From NCBI GenBank assembly GCA_033763355.1, contig JANRKT010000240.1, forward strand, positions 1 to 19,656: 19,656 nucleotides of DNA, given 5' to 3'. Numbering within the stretch: the stretch's first letter is position 1; every line of letters starts with the position of its first letter. Shown one piece after another: positions 1 through 8,005 of this stretch. The notes under the pieces were generated by a model. That model was not told the DNA's origin. It was given only the letters and a program-made list of their open reading frames with translations, and searched no databases. The DNA comes from JANRKT01 sp033763355. Its GTDB lineage: Bacteria > Bacteroidota > Bacteroidia > Chitinophagales > Chitinophagaceae. Position numbers and translations under genes: made by a program.

Positions 1-2661
1 TGATTCAATTGGAGATTTTTCAATTACTGCAGCTACATCTTCATCAATCATTTCACCACCTGTAACGATTAACTCGCCAGTTGTTGGATGATATAAATCG
101 TTTAATGAAATACGACCTAAAATTCTATCTGATAATGATTCAACGATATCGTCATTGTTTTTCAATGCCATAGCTGTTAAACCACGTAATGTACCACAAT
201 CTTCTTCGTTAATGATAACGTCTTGAGCAACGTCAACTAAACGACGAGTTAAGTAACCAGCATCCGCAGTTTTTAACGCTGTATCCGCTAAACCTTTACG
301 AGCACCGTGGGTTGAAATAAAGTATTCTAAGATAGATAAACCTTCACGGAAGTTAGATAATACGGGGTTTTCGATAATCGAAGCCGTTGTATCACCTGCC
401 TTTTGTGGTTTAGCCATCAAACCACGCATACCTGATAACTGTTTAATTTGTTCTTTAGATCCACGCGCACCTGAATCAAGCATCATGTAAACAGAGTTGA
501 AGCCCTGTTTATCGGCAGCCATTTCCCTGATGAGTGTTTCGGTAACCTTGGTATCCACCCTTGACCAGATGTCAATGATCTGGTTATATCTTTCGTTGTT
601 GGTAATAAGGCCCATATTATAGTTATCCCATACTTCCTGCACTTCGCCTGCAGCCTGGTCAATCATATCCTGTTTCAGTTCCGGTGTAACCAGGTCTTCA
701 AGGTTAAATGAAAGCCCGCCGCGGAATGCCATGCGGAACCCCATTTCCTTGATCGAATCAAGGAATTTTGCAGTGGTGGGGATGTCTGTTATCTTAATGA
801 TATCACCAATAATTTCACGCAGGTTTTTCTTGGTGAGCAATGCATTTACAAAGCCTACCACTTTGGGAACAGCCTGGTTAAAGATTACACGGCCAACTGT
901 CGTTTCAAGAAGTTTGTTTTCAAGTTCCCCGTTATCATTGCGCACATTTACTTTAACTTTTATAAAAGCATGAAGGTCAACCATACCTTCGTTGTACGCT
1001 ATAATCACTTCTTCAGAAGAATAAAACGCTTTGCCCTCCCCTTTCACTTTTTCTTTATCGGTTGACCTTTTACCCTTGGAAATATAATACAGGCCCAATA
1101 CCATGTCCTGCGAAGGTAGTGTGATAGGCGTACCATTTTGCGGGTTAAGGATATTATGCGAAGCAAGCATCAGCAATTGCGCTTCAAGAATTGCTGAATG
1201 GCTTAACGGAACGTGAACAGCCATCTGATCACCGTCAAAGTCGGCGTTAAAAGCAGAACACACCAGCGGGTGCAGTTGTATGGCTTTACCTTCTACCAGT
1301 TTGGGTTGGAAAGCCTGGATTGATAAACGGTGAAGTGTGGGGGCACGGTTAAGCATTACAGGGTGCCCTTTAAGGATATTTTCAAGAATATCCCAAACAA
1401 CAGCCTCTTTTCTGTCAACAAGTTTACGTGCACTCTTAACTGTTTTTACAATACCCCTTTCAATCAATTTGCGGATGATAAATGGCTTGAACAATTCTGC
1501 TGCCATATCTTTTGGCAAACCACATTCGTGCAGTTTCAGTTCGGGGCCTACCACAATTACTGAACGGCCTGAATAGTCAACACGTTTACCAAGGAGGTTC
1601 TGACGGAAACGTCCCTGTTTACCTTTCAATACATCGCTTAATGATTTCAGCGCCCTGCCCCCTTCTGCTTTAACAGCATTTGATTTACGGGAATTATCAA
1701 AGAGTGAATCAATGGCTTCCTGCAGCATCCTTTTTTCGTTACGGAGGATTACTTCCGGGGCCTTGATCTCCAATAACCTTTTCAAACGGTTATTGCGGAT
1801 GATAACACGGCGGTACAGATCATTCAGGTCAGAAGAGGCGAAACGTCCTCCATCCAAAGGAACAAGGGGACGAAGTTCAGGCGGAATAACAGGAATGTAT
1901 TGCATAACCATCCATTCAGGACGGTTTACAATCCTGGAATTGGCATCGCGGAATGCTTCTACAACACTCAGGCGCTTTAATGCATCTGCTTTGCGCTGCT
2001 GCGAGGTTTCAGTTGCAGCGGCATTGCGAAGTGTATAGCTCAAACTGTCAAGGTCAATGCGGCCAAGCAAATCATGTACGGCCTCAGCGCCCATTTTAGC
2101 AATAAACTTATTGGGGTCGTCATCAGGCAAATACTGGTTGTCTTTAGGAAGGTTTTCCAGTATTTCAAGGTACTCCTCTTCAGTCAGCAAATCACCCCTG
2201 TTCTGGCCCTTATCAACACGGATACCCGGCTGAATAACCACATATCTTTCGTAGTAAATAATTGTCTCTAATTTTTTTGAACTTACACCAAGAAGGTAGC
2301 CAATTTTATTGGGAAGGCTTTTGAAATACCAGATGTGAACAACAGGCACCACCAGTTTAATGTGGCCCATTCTTTCACGGCGAACTTTTTTCTCAGTTAC
2401 TTCCACACCGCAGCGGTCGCACACAATGCCCTTGTAACGGATACGCTTGTATTTACCGCAGGCACATTCATAATCCTTTACCGGCCCGAATATCCTCTCG
2501 CAAAACAAACCATCCCTTTCAGGCTTGTAGGTACGATAGTTTATTGTTTCAGGTTTAAGCACCTCGCCAAAAGACCTTTCCAGGATAGAATCCGGGGAAG
2601 CAAGGCTTATGGTGATCTTTGAAAAATTGGCTCTGGGGCGGTTTTCTTTTTTAATAGCCAT
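1..2661 (-). CDS. rpoC: DNA-directed RNA polymerase subunit beta' (N-terminal ~887 codons, cut by window edge)
   Basis: This gene encodes the largest RNA polymerase core subunit, and the reading frame is open from the ATG at 2661 to the left edge. Reading the minus strand shows the N-terminal zinc-binding cysteines (C66, C68, C81, C84 in the CACGKYKR...CDRCG region) and the catalytic Mg-binding motif NADFDGD at about residues 472-478. Near the left edge it contains the conserved GARGSKEQIKQLSGMRGLMAKP stretch and the segment around ISTHGARKGLADTALKTADAGYLTRR. The start gives MAIKKENRPRANFSKI, typical of Bacteroidota RpoC. Two things are odd. The gene upstream is not rpoB but an unrelated ORF, and codon usage switches sharply near 440-480 although the frame stays intact. 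A promoter box lies at 2813-2820. The identity is certain; whether the left ~450 bases belong to the same genome is uncertain. Confidence 0.97.
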   Translation of the reverse strand, partial: MAIKKENRPRANFSKITISLASPDSILERSFGEVLKPETINYRTYKPERDGLFCERIFGPVKDYECACGKYKRIRYKGIVCDRCGVEVTEKKVRRERMGHIKLVVPVVHIWYFKSLPNKIGYLLGVSSKKLETIIYYERYVVIQPGIRVDKGQNRGDLLTEEEYLEILENLPKDNQYLPDDDPNKFIAKMGAEAVHDLLGRIDLDSLSYTLRNAAATETSQQRKADALKRLSVVEAFRDANSRIVNRPEWMVMQYIPVIPPELRPLVPLDGGRFASSDLNDLYRRVIIRNNRLKRLLEIKAPEVILRNEKRMLQEAIDSLFDNSRKSNAVKAEGGRALKSLSDVLKGKQGRFRQNLLGKRVDYSGRSVIVVGPELKLHECGLPKDMAAELFKPFIIRKLIERGIVKTVKSARKLVDRKEAVVWDILENILKGHPVMLNRAPTLHRLSIQAFQPKLVEGKAIQLHPLVCSAFNADFDGDQMAVHVPLSHSAILEAQLLMLASHNILNPQNGTPITLPSQDMVLGLYYISKGKRSTDKEKVKGEGKAFYSSEEVIIAYNEGMVDLHAFIKVKVNVRNDNGELENKLLETTVGRVIFNQAVPKVVGFVNALLTKKNLREIIGDIIKITDIPTTAKFLDSIKEMGFRMAFRGGLSFNLEDLVTPELKQDMIDQAAGEVQEVWDNYNMGLITNNERYNQIIDIWSRVDTKVTETLIREMAADKQGFNSVYMMLDSGARGSKEQIKQLSGMRGLMAKPQKAGDTTASIIENPVLSNFREGLSILEYFISTHGARKGLADTALKTADAGYLTRRLVDVAQDVIINEEDCGTLRGLTAMALKNNDDIVESLSDRILGRISLNDLYHPTTGELIVTGGEMIDEDVAAVIEKSPIES

Positions 2662-2812
2662 ATGAGAATGTGTAGTTTTCTTTTTCAATATTTAGTGGCA
2701 TAGTATTCTACCTCCCAACCAGCTTTGTTAAACCAGTTCAGGAAAATTGATAGTCAACCATTTAATTTTGATAGAATAAGAAAAAATGCCAGCATTCCTA
2801 AATTAAGGAGGG

Positions 2813-2845
2813 CAAAGGTAAGTATTAGCTCCCGAAAAACCATAC
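2813..2845 (-). promoter_or_regulatory. Candidate Bacteroidota-type promoter for rpoC
   Basis: On the minus strand, 2820-2813 reads TACCTTTG, a perfect match to the Bacteroidota -7 consensus TAnnTTTG. A T-rich stretch lies about 19 bases upstream where a -33 element would sit, although the canonical TTTG is not exact. A start just downstream would give a 5' leader of roughly 145 bases before the rpoC ATG. This would let rpoC be transcribed without an upstream rpoB. Confidence 0.55.
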
Positions 2846-2887
2846 TTGTTTTTCACAACTGTTCACAAACCAGGCAGCCGGGCCGGT

Positions 2888-4444
2888 TCAGCTTTTCCTC
2901 CTCCGGGTTTCTTTCTGGTATTTTTGGCGGATAACTTCCTGAACAGGTACGTTGCCGGTTTTGCTCTCCAGCCAGGAAATGATGTCGAGGTACATGAAAG
3001 AGCGGCTTTCAAGAGGGCTGCCTTCATATTTCTTCAGTTTGTCGTGCAGGATGGTAAATGCCTGTTTAACCTGTCTTGTGTCAAGATGAAAGGATTTCCT
3101 GAGAAAGCGGAAAATTTCCTCTTCAACCACACTCAGGCTTTGCATTTTGGCCATGAACCTGTAAACTGATTTGATGAGGTATTCCATCAGTTCGTAATTG
3201 CCAAGTTCGTAATGTGCAATCAGGTGCAGCAGGCGGGAATAACATTGAAGGTCAGTTCTCAAATCAACCTTCCAGTTAATGATGCGGTTCAGGTATTCAA
3301 TTGCTTTTTCATTGTTGCCGCTGCCAAAATACAGGCATGCTATCTTATAATAAAACACGAGTACCCGGTGCCTGTCTAATTTCAGCTCAAATTCTTTCAG
3401 CTTTTCTTCAATTTGAGGTACCAGTTTCAGGCCCTGCGTAAAGGTGCCCTCCATAAAATGCTTGTTAATCCTGGCTATATAGAGATAGACAAAAGTCTGC
3501 ACCCTGTTGTTGTCATTAATGTGGGCCTCTTTTGAACGGTAAAAATTTTCAAACTGGTGAAGCGCTTCATTGAATTTATCATGGTTCATCAGCATAAAAT
3601 GGGCATTGAGCAAATTATGTATGCCTTTTATATAAAGCTGCGATTCCACCTTCTTCATAAAAGGCTGTTGCTCGAACAGGTCAACCCATTTCTGGCAATT
3701 GCGGTAATACATCAGGAAATCCTGCAGGATAAAGCCATACCAGCAATAGCTTTGGTACAGGTACAGCCTTTCATAAAATCCTTTGTAGTGAGGCGCATCT
3801 TTAGGAAGATTGGCTTCAAAAAAATTTTTTACTGCCATCACATCCTTTTCATCCCTTGCATGGCCCATTTTAATGTACCACCCGTAAAGCTGTAATGCAA
3901 GGTTTGAAAGCTTGCCTATCATCACTAACTGGTTATCCAGTTCTTCTACTTCCCTGGCCAGCAGTTCCGCCCTGTCTTCAAAACTGCGGGTAATATGCAG
4001 CGCCTCAATTTTTTTCTCAAAAATCAGGGCCTGAAGCCAGAAGGTAACCTGGTTATAGGCTTTTGCTATTTCTTTGATTTTTGACAGCCCTTTAAGGCTC
4101 TGAAGGTAGAGGCCCTTATTATAAAGAATCCTGGCGTGGTCCATCTGTTCATGCAACTGGATGTCTATATTGTTTTCATCTTTTAATATGCGCAGGCTTG
4201 CCAGAATTTGCCTGTAGAGATGCGCTTTGAGGTTCGACAACTGCTGCTTCTTTACACCCGGCGTTTTCTTCAGCAATGCTTCTTCGCTGTACTCATCCAT
4301 TTTATCAAGGCTGTCGAAGAGGCGTATAACTTTCAGGTCCGAAATTGCGGAATTCCGCTTAACAAACAGCTTAAAGTTCCGTTTTTCGGCCTTTTCGAGG
4401 CTTTTTACCAGTTGAAATACTTCGTCTGCAGAGCGGTTGGGCAT
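2888..4444 (-). CDS. Conserved helical protein of unknown function (TPR-like repeats)
   Basis: This 518-residue protein reads as almost entirely alpha-helical. It has many Tyr/Leu/Ala-rich helix pairs, for example around residues 105-130, 150-200, 245-300 and 330-410, which suggests TPR-like or HEAT-like solenoid repeats. There is no signal peptide or transmembrane segment, so it is probably cytoplasmic. The N-terminus (MPNRSADEVFQLVKSLEKAEKRNFKLF) is charged, and the C-terminus ends in a basic RRRKS tail. I do not recognise a named family; large helical proteins of this kind are frequent in Chitinophagaceae. It lies between rpoC (226 bases downstream on the same strand) and the divergent leuA (208 bases). 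The ATG at 4444 is the first in a long open frame and no better start is visible. Codon use looks like that of its neighbours. The function cannot be stated. Confidence 0.85.
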   Translation of the reverse strand: MPNRSADEVFQLVKSLEKAEKRNFKLFVKRNSAISDLKVIRLFDSLDKMDEYSEEALLKKTPGVKKQQLSNLKAHLYRQILASLRILKDENNIDIQLHEQMDHARILYNKGLYLQSLKGLSKIKEIAKAYNQVTFWLQALIFEKKIEALHITRSFEDRAELLAREVEELDNQLVMIGKLSNLALQLYGWYIKMGHARDEKDVMAVKNFFEANLPKDAPHYKGFYERLYLYQSYCWYGFILQDFLMYYRNCQKWVDLFEQQPFMKKVESQLYIKGIHNLLNAHFMLMNHDKFNEALHQFENFYRSKEAHINDNNRVQTFVYLYIARINKHFMEGTFTQGLKLVPQIEEKLKEFELKLDRHRVLVFYYKIACLYFGSGNNEKAIEYLNRIINWKVDLRTDLQCYSRLLHLIAHYELGNYELMEYLIKSVYRFMAKMQSLSVVEEEIFRFLRKSFHLDTRQVKQAFTILHDKLKKYEGSPLESRSFMYLDIISWLESKTGNVPVQEVIRQKYQKETRRRKS

Positions 4445-4557
4445 CGTAAACTATTTTCTTCTAAACTCAATACCAGCAAAGGTTTCAGCGCATTTATACC
4501 CCATTAAGCAATGTAAAATACTGTTTAATTTGGCTTCGGCGCAAGAATATATGCCGG

Positions 4558-4565
4558 TACATTTG
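4558..4565 (+). promoter_or_regulatory. Possible -7 box upstream of leuA
   Basis: 4558-4565 reads TACATTTG, a perfect TAnnTTTG match, 87 bases before the leuA start in the divergent gap shared with the minus-strand ORF. The nearest upstream TTTG (4529-4532) is 25 bases away, longer than the usual spacing of about 19-21, so the -33 element is doubtful. An inverted repeat (4571-4577 with 4616-4622) followed by a T-rich run lies between the box and leuA. Its role is unclear. Confidence 0.35.
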
Positions 4566-4652
4566 TTGTGCAGGCTGTGAATTTTAAAATCCAAGGCAAG
4601 CAACACAAAAATAAGCAGCCTGTTTTTCTTTTCTTTCACTCAATAGCCATAT

Positions 4653-5822
4653 ATGCCCCAGGACAAAATTTTCATTTTTGATACTACCCTCCGCGATGGT
4701 GAACAGGTACCAGGCTGCAAGCTGAACACCAAAGAAAAAATTGAAATTGCCCTCGCACTTGAAGAATTGGGTGTAGATATTATTGAAGCAGGTTTTCCCA
4801 TATCAAGTCCAGGCGACTTTGAATCAGTAAATGAAATTGCCAAAGTAATTAAAAATGCTACGGTGTGCGGACTGAGCCGTGCCGTACAAAAAGATATTGA
4901 AACCGCAGGCGCTGCATTACGCAATGCAAAAAAAGCAAGGATACACACCGGTATCGGCACATCTGATCTGCATATTAAATACAAGTTCAATTCCAACCGG
5001 GAGGAAATTTTACAAAGGGCAGTACAGTGCGTAAAATGGGCAAGGAATTTTACAGATGATGTGGAATTTTATGCCGAAGATGCCGGCAGAACAGATAATG
5101 ATTACCTGGCAAGAGTAGTGGAAGCGGTTATTAAAGCCGGCGCTACTACAGTAAATATTCCTGACACAACAGGTTATTGCCTGCCCAACCAATATGGTGA
5201 GAAAATGGCGTACCTCATTAACCATGTGCCCAATATTGATAAAGCTGTTCTCTCCTGCCATTGCCATAACGATCTTGGCCTCGCTTCTGCAAATGCTATT
5301 GCCGGGGTAATGAACGGTGCAAGGCAAATTGAATGTACGATTAATGGATTAGGTGAAAGGGCTGGGAATACCTCATTGGAGGAAGTGGTGATGATCATCA
5401 GGCAACACAGTGACCTGAATTTATACACCAGTATAAAAGCCGGGCAGTTAAATCCCATCAGCAGGCTGGTTTCAGAAACCATGCGTATGCCGGTGCAACC
5501 CAATAAAGCCATTGTGGGCAGTAATGCTTTTGCACACTCATCGGGCATTCACCAGGATGGATTTTTAAAACATGCTGCCAATTATGAAATCATAAGACCT
5601 GAAGAAGTGGGAGCTGACAGTTCAAAAATTGTTTTAACTGCACGCAGCGGCCGTTCTGCACTTGCACACCGCCTGCAAAAGTTAGGACATGAATTTAACC
5701 GCAATGATGTGGATGTGCTGTATGAAGAATTTTTAAAAGTAGCCGATGCTAAAAAAGAAGTGGTAGATGAAGACCTTGAGCAGATGGCTAAAAAGTACAA
5801 AGAAGAAACTGTAACAGTGTAA
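4653..5822 (+). CDS. leuA: 2-isopropylmalate synthase, short form without regulatory domain
   Basis: LeuA condenses acetyl-CoA with 2-oxoisovalerate to give 2-isopropylmalate, the first committed step of leucine synthesis. The TIM-barrel signature DTTLRDGEQ is at residues 10-18, the metal-binding CHCHND with H203 and H205 follows, and the SGIHQDG motif typical of isopropylmalate synthases is in the C-terminal third. The protein is 389 residues and ends after the linker subdomain (EEFLKVADAKKEVVDEDLEQMA). It therefore lacks the C-terminal LeuA dimer domain that binds leucine in the ~520-residue enzymes. Short LeuA proteins are common in Bacteroidota. A homocitrate synthase or citramalate synthase is less likely given the motif and the leuCDB context. 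It begins a leu block and is 119 bases upstream of leuC. Confidence 0.95.
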   Translation: MPQDKIFIFDTTLRDGEQVPGCKLNTKEKIEIALALEELGVDIIEAGFPISSPGDFESVNEIAKVIKNATVCGLSRAVQKDIETAGAALRNAKKARIHTGIGTSDLHIKYKFNSNREEILQRAVQCVKWARNFTDDVEFYAEDAGRTDNDYLARVVEAVIKAGATTVNIPDTTGYCLPNQYGEKMAYLINHVPNIDKAVLSCHCHNDLGLASANAIAGVMNGARQIECTINGLGERAGNTSLEEVVMIIRQHSDLNLYTSIKAGQLNPISRLVSETMRMPVQPNKAIVGSNAFAHSSGIHQDGFLKHAANYEIIRPEEVGADSSKIVLTARSGRSALAHRLQKLGHEFNRNDVDVLYEEFLKVADAKKEVVDEDLEQMAKKYKEETVTV

Positions 5823-5847
5823 ATCATATTTCTCATGTAAGATCAGA

Positions 5848-5873
5848 AAGCATGGCGATTCTTCGTCGTGCTT
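5848..5873 (+). other. 11-bp RNA hairpin between leuA and leuC
   Basis: 5848-5858 (AAGCATGGCGA) pairs completely with 5863-5873 (TCGTCGTGCTT) if two G-U wobbles are allowed, closing a 4-base loop. ATTTTAAAT follows rather than a clean U-tract. This fits an RNA processing or stability element, or a weak partial terminator within the leu operon, better than a strong terminator. The wobble pairs mean it would be stable in plus-strand RNA. Confidence 0.55.
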
Positions 5874-5941
5874 ATTTTAAATCCCCGGCCCCATAAAGGA
5901 AATTAAGCCAAAGGAGAAAGTTGATTACGAATCTTAATAGT

Positions 5942-7363
5942 ATGAGTAAGACACTATTTGATAAAATCTGGGATAAGCATGTTGTCAAACAAATTGAAGG
6001 CGGCCCTTCAGTATTGTATATTGACAAACATTTTATTCACGAAGTAACCAGTCCGCAGGCTTTTAACGGGTTAAACAAACGTGGTATTAAAGTATTCCGA
6101 CCATCACAAACTGTAGCCACTGCAGACCACAACGTTCCTACCTTAAACCAGCATTTACCCATTAAAGAAGAGTTAAGCCGCCTGCAGGTGGAAGCACTGA
6201 AAAAAAATTGCGCTCAACACCATGTTGAGTTATATGGCCTCGGTCATGCCTTCCAGGGCATTGTTCATGTTATAGGCCCTGAACTGGGAATTACACAACC
6301 GGGTATGACAATTGTTTGCGGTGATAGCCACACTTCCACTCATGGCGCTTTTGGTACAATAGCTTTCGGTATTGGCACAAGCGAAGTGGAAATGGTGCTG
6401 GCTACACAATGCCTTATGCAAAGCAAGCCTAAGCAAATGCGCATCAATATCAATGGCAGGCTCAATAAAGGCGTGGTAAGCAAAGACATTATTTTATATA
6501 TCATATCACAAATATCAGCAAGTGGCGCTACTGGTTATTTTGTTGAGTACGCAGGTTCTGCCATCCGCAACCTTTCTATGGAAGCAAGAATGACCATATG
6601 CAATATGAGCATTGAAATGGGTGCAAGGGGCGGTATGATAGCCCCGGATGAAACCACTTTTCAATACATGAAAGGAAGATTGTTCTCACCATCTAAAGAG
6701 CAACTGGAAAAAAAGCTTGCAGAATGGAAAGAACTGTACAGTGATGCAGATGCGATGTTCGACAAAGAAATAAACATCAAAGCAGAAGATATTGAACCGT
6801 GGATTACCTATGGTACTAATCCCGGAATGGGCATTGGTATTACGGGCAACATCCCCGCCTTAAAAGAAATACCGGAGAAGGAAAGGCCTTCATTTGAAAA
6901 AGCGCTGCATTATATGGGCCTGGAAGCAGGGGCAGCAATCAAAGGACAAAAAGTGGATTATGTATTTATCGGGAGTTGTACCAATTCAAGAATAGAAGAC
7001 CTGCGGATGGTAGCTTCATTTGTAAAAGGGAAAAAGAAAGCGGGTAATGTTGAAGTATGGGTGGTGCCCGGAAGCCAGCAGGTAGAAAAACAGGCAAGGG
7101 CTGAAGGCATTCACAAAATATTTGAAGAAGCCGGGTTTATATTGAGACAGCCGGGATGTTCAGCATGCCTGGGGATGAATGAAGATAAAATACCGGCAGG
7201 CAAATATTGCATTTCCACTTCCAACAGAAATTTTGAAGGCAGGCAGGGACCCAATGCAAGAACATTTCTTGCAAGCCCGTTAACTGCCGCTGCTGCTGCC
7301 ATCACCGGTGAAGTGAGTGATGTAAGGGAATTGATGACAGAAAATATTCTTGAAACAGCTTAA
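5942..7363 (+). CDS. leuC: 3-isopropylmalate dehydratase large subunit
   Basis: LeuC is the iron-sulfur subunit of isopropylmalate isomerase, which with LeuD converts 2-isopropylmalate to 3-isopropylmalate. It is an aconitase-family protein of 473 residues. The 4Fe-4S ligands are visible as C346 (GSCTNSR), C406 and C409 (PGCSACLG), and the motif CGDSHTSTHGAFG lies in the first third. I chose the ATG at 5942 because MSKTLFDKIWDKHVV is the normal LeuC N-terminus. There is a competing in-frame TTG at 5921 that would add seven residues. A good AAGGAG (5911-5916) sits 4 bases before that TTG but 25 bases before the ATG, so the longer start cannot be excluded. It is followed after 20 bases by leuD. 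Confidence 0.96.
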   Translation: MSKTLFDKIWDKHVVKQIEGGPSVLYIDKHFIHEVTSPQAFNGLNKRGIKVFRPSQTVATADHNVPTLNQHLPIKEELSRLQVEALKKNCAQHHVELYGLGHAFQGIVHVIGPELGITQPGMTIVCGDSHTSTHGAFGTIAFGIGTSEVEMVLATQCLMQSKPKQMRININGRLNKGVVSKDIILYIISQISASGATGYFVEYAGSAIRNLSMEARMTICNMSIEMGARGGMIAPDETTFQYMKGRLFSPSKEQLEKKLAEWKELYSDADAMFDKEINIKAEDIEPWITYGTNPGMGIGITGNIPALKEIPEKERPSFEKALHYMGLEAGAAIKGQKVDYVFIGSCTNSRIEDLRMVASFVKGKKKAGNVEVWVVPGSQQVEKQARAEGIHKIFEEAGFILRQPGCSACLGMNEDKIPAGKYCISTSNRNFEGRQGPNARTFLASPLTAAAAAITGEVSDVRELMTENILETA

Positions 7364-7383
7364 AGTAATATTGATTTGCGCTA

Positions 7384-7980
7384 ATGAATAAAAGTATAAA
7401 TATCGTCCGGTCAACCTGCGTACCGCTGCCAATAGAAAATATTGATACGGACCAGATCATCCCTGCACGTTTTTTAAAAGCAACAAGCCGGGATGGTTTT
7501 GGCAAAAACCTTTTCAGGGACTGGAGGTACAGCAACGACGATGAAAGCCAGCCCAAAAAAGAATTTGTGCTAAATAATCCTGTTTATACCGGAAAGATGC
7601 TTGTGGCAGGCAAAAATTTTGGTTGTGGTTCATCAAGGGAACATGCAGCATGGGCTATTAAAGATTACGGGTTTGATGTGGTGGTAAGCAGTTTTTTTGC
7701 TGACATCTTCCGAAACAATGCCCAGAACAATTTTTTACTGCCAGTAACAGTGAGCGAAGAATTTCTGCAGAAAATATTTACTGCTATTGAAAAGGACAGC
7801 AAAACAGAACTGGAGGTAAACCTGGAACAGCAATACATTAAAATCGTTTCATCAGCAGAAAAAGAAAATTTTGACATTAATGCCTATAAAAAAACATGCC
7901 TTTTAAATGGTTATGACGACATTGATTTTTTATTAAGCATGAGGCCTGAAATAGAAACTTATGAATTACATAGAGTATAA
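7384..7980 (+). CDS. leuD: 3-isopropylmalate dehydratase small subunit
   Basis: LeuD is the swivel-domain partner of LeuC in isopropylmalate isomerase. The 198-residue length matches the family. Conserved motifs are DTDQIIPARF at residues 21-30 and the substrate-loop motif NFGCGSSREHAAWA around residues 78-91. It sits 20 bases after leuC and 25 bases before leuB, an arrangement consistent with co-transcription and matched production of the two subunits. The ATG at 7384 is the only reasonable start and gives MNKSINIVRSTCVPLP, which leads straight into the conserved domain. Confidence 0.96.
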   Translation: MNKSINIVRSTCVPLPIENIDTDQIIPARFLKATSRDGFGKNLFRDWRYSNDDESQPKKEFVLNNPVYTGKMLVAGKNFGCGSSREHAAWAIKDYGFDVVVSSFFADIFRNNAQNNFLLPVTVSEEFLQKIFTAIEKDSKTELEVNLEQQYIKIVSSAEKENFDINAYKKTCLLNGYDDIDFLLSMRPEIETYELHRV

Positions 7981-8005
7981 ATCCAAACCCCAAATATTTT
8001 AATTT

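Noticed and set aside
4551..4622. A 9-codon ORF MPVHLLCRL before leuA followed by an inverted repeat (4571-4577 with 4616-4622) and a T-rich run, as a possible leuA attenuator.
   Set aside because: The 5' arm of the hairpin lies inside the ORF, so ribosomes either stalled at the Leu codons or at the stop would both cover it and the response would not depend on leucine. The loop is 38 bases long and no antiterminator is visible. The ORF also overlaps the candidate -7 box at 4558-4565. Probably chance.
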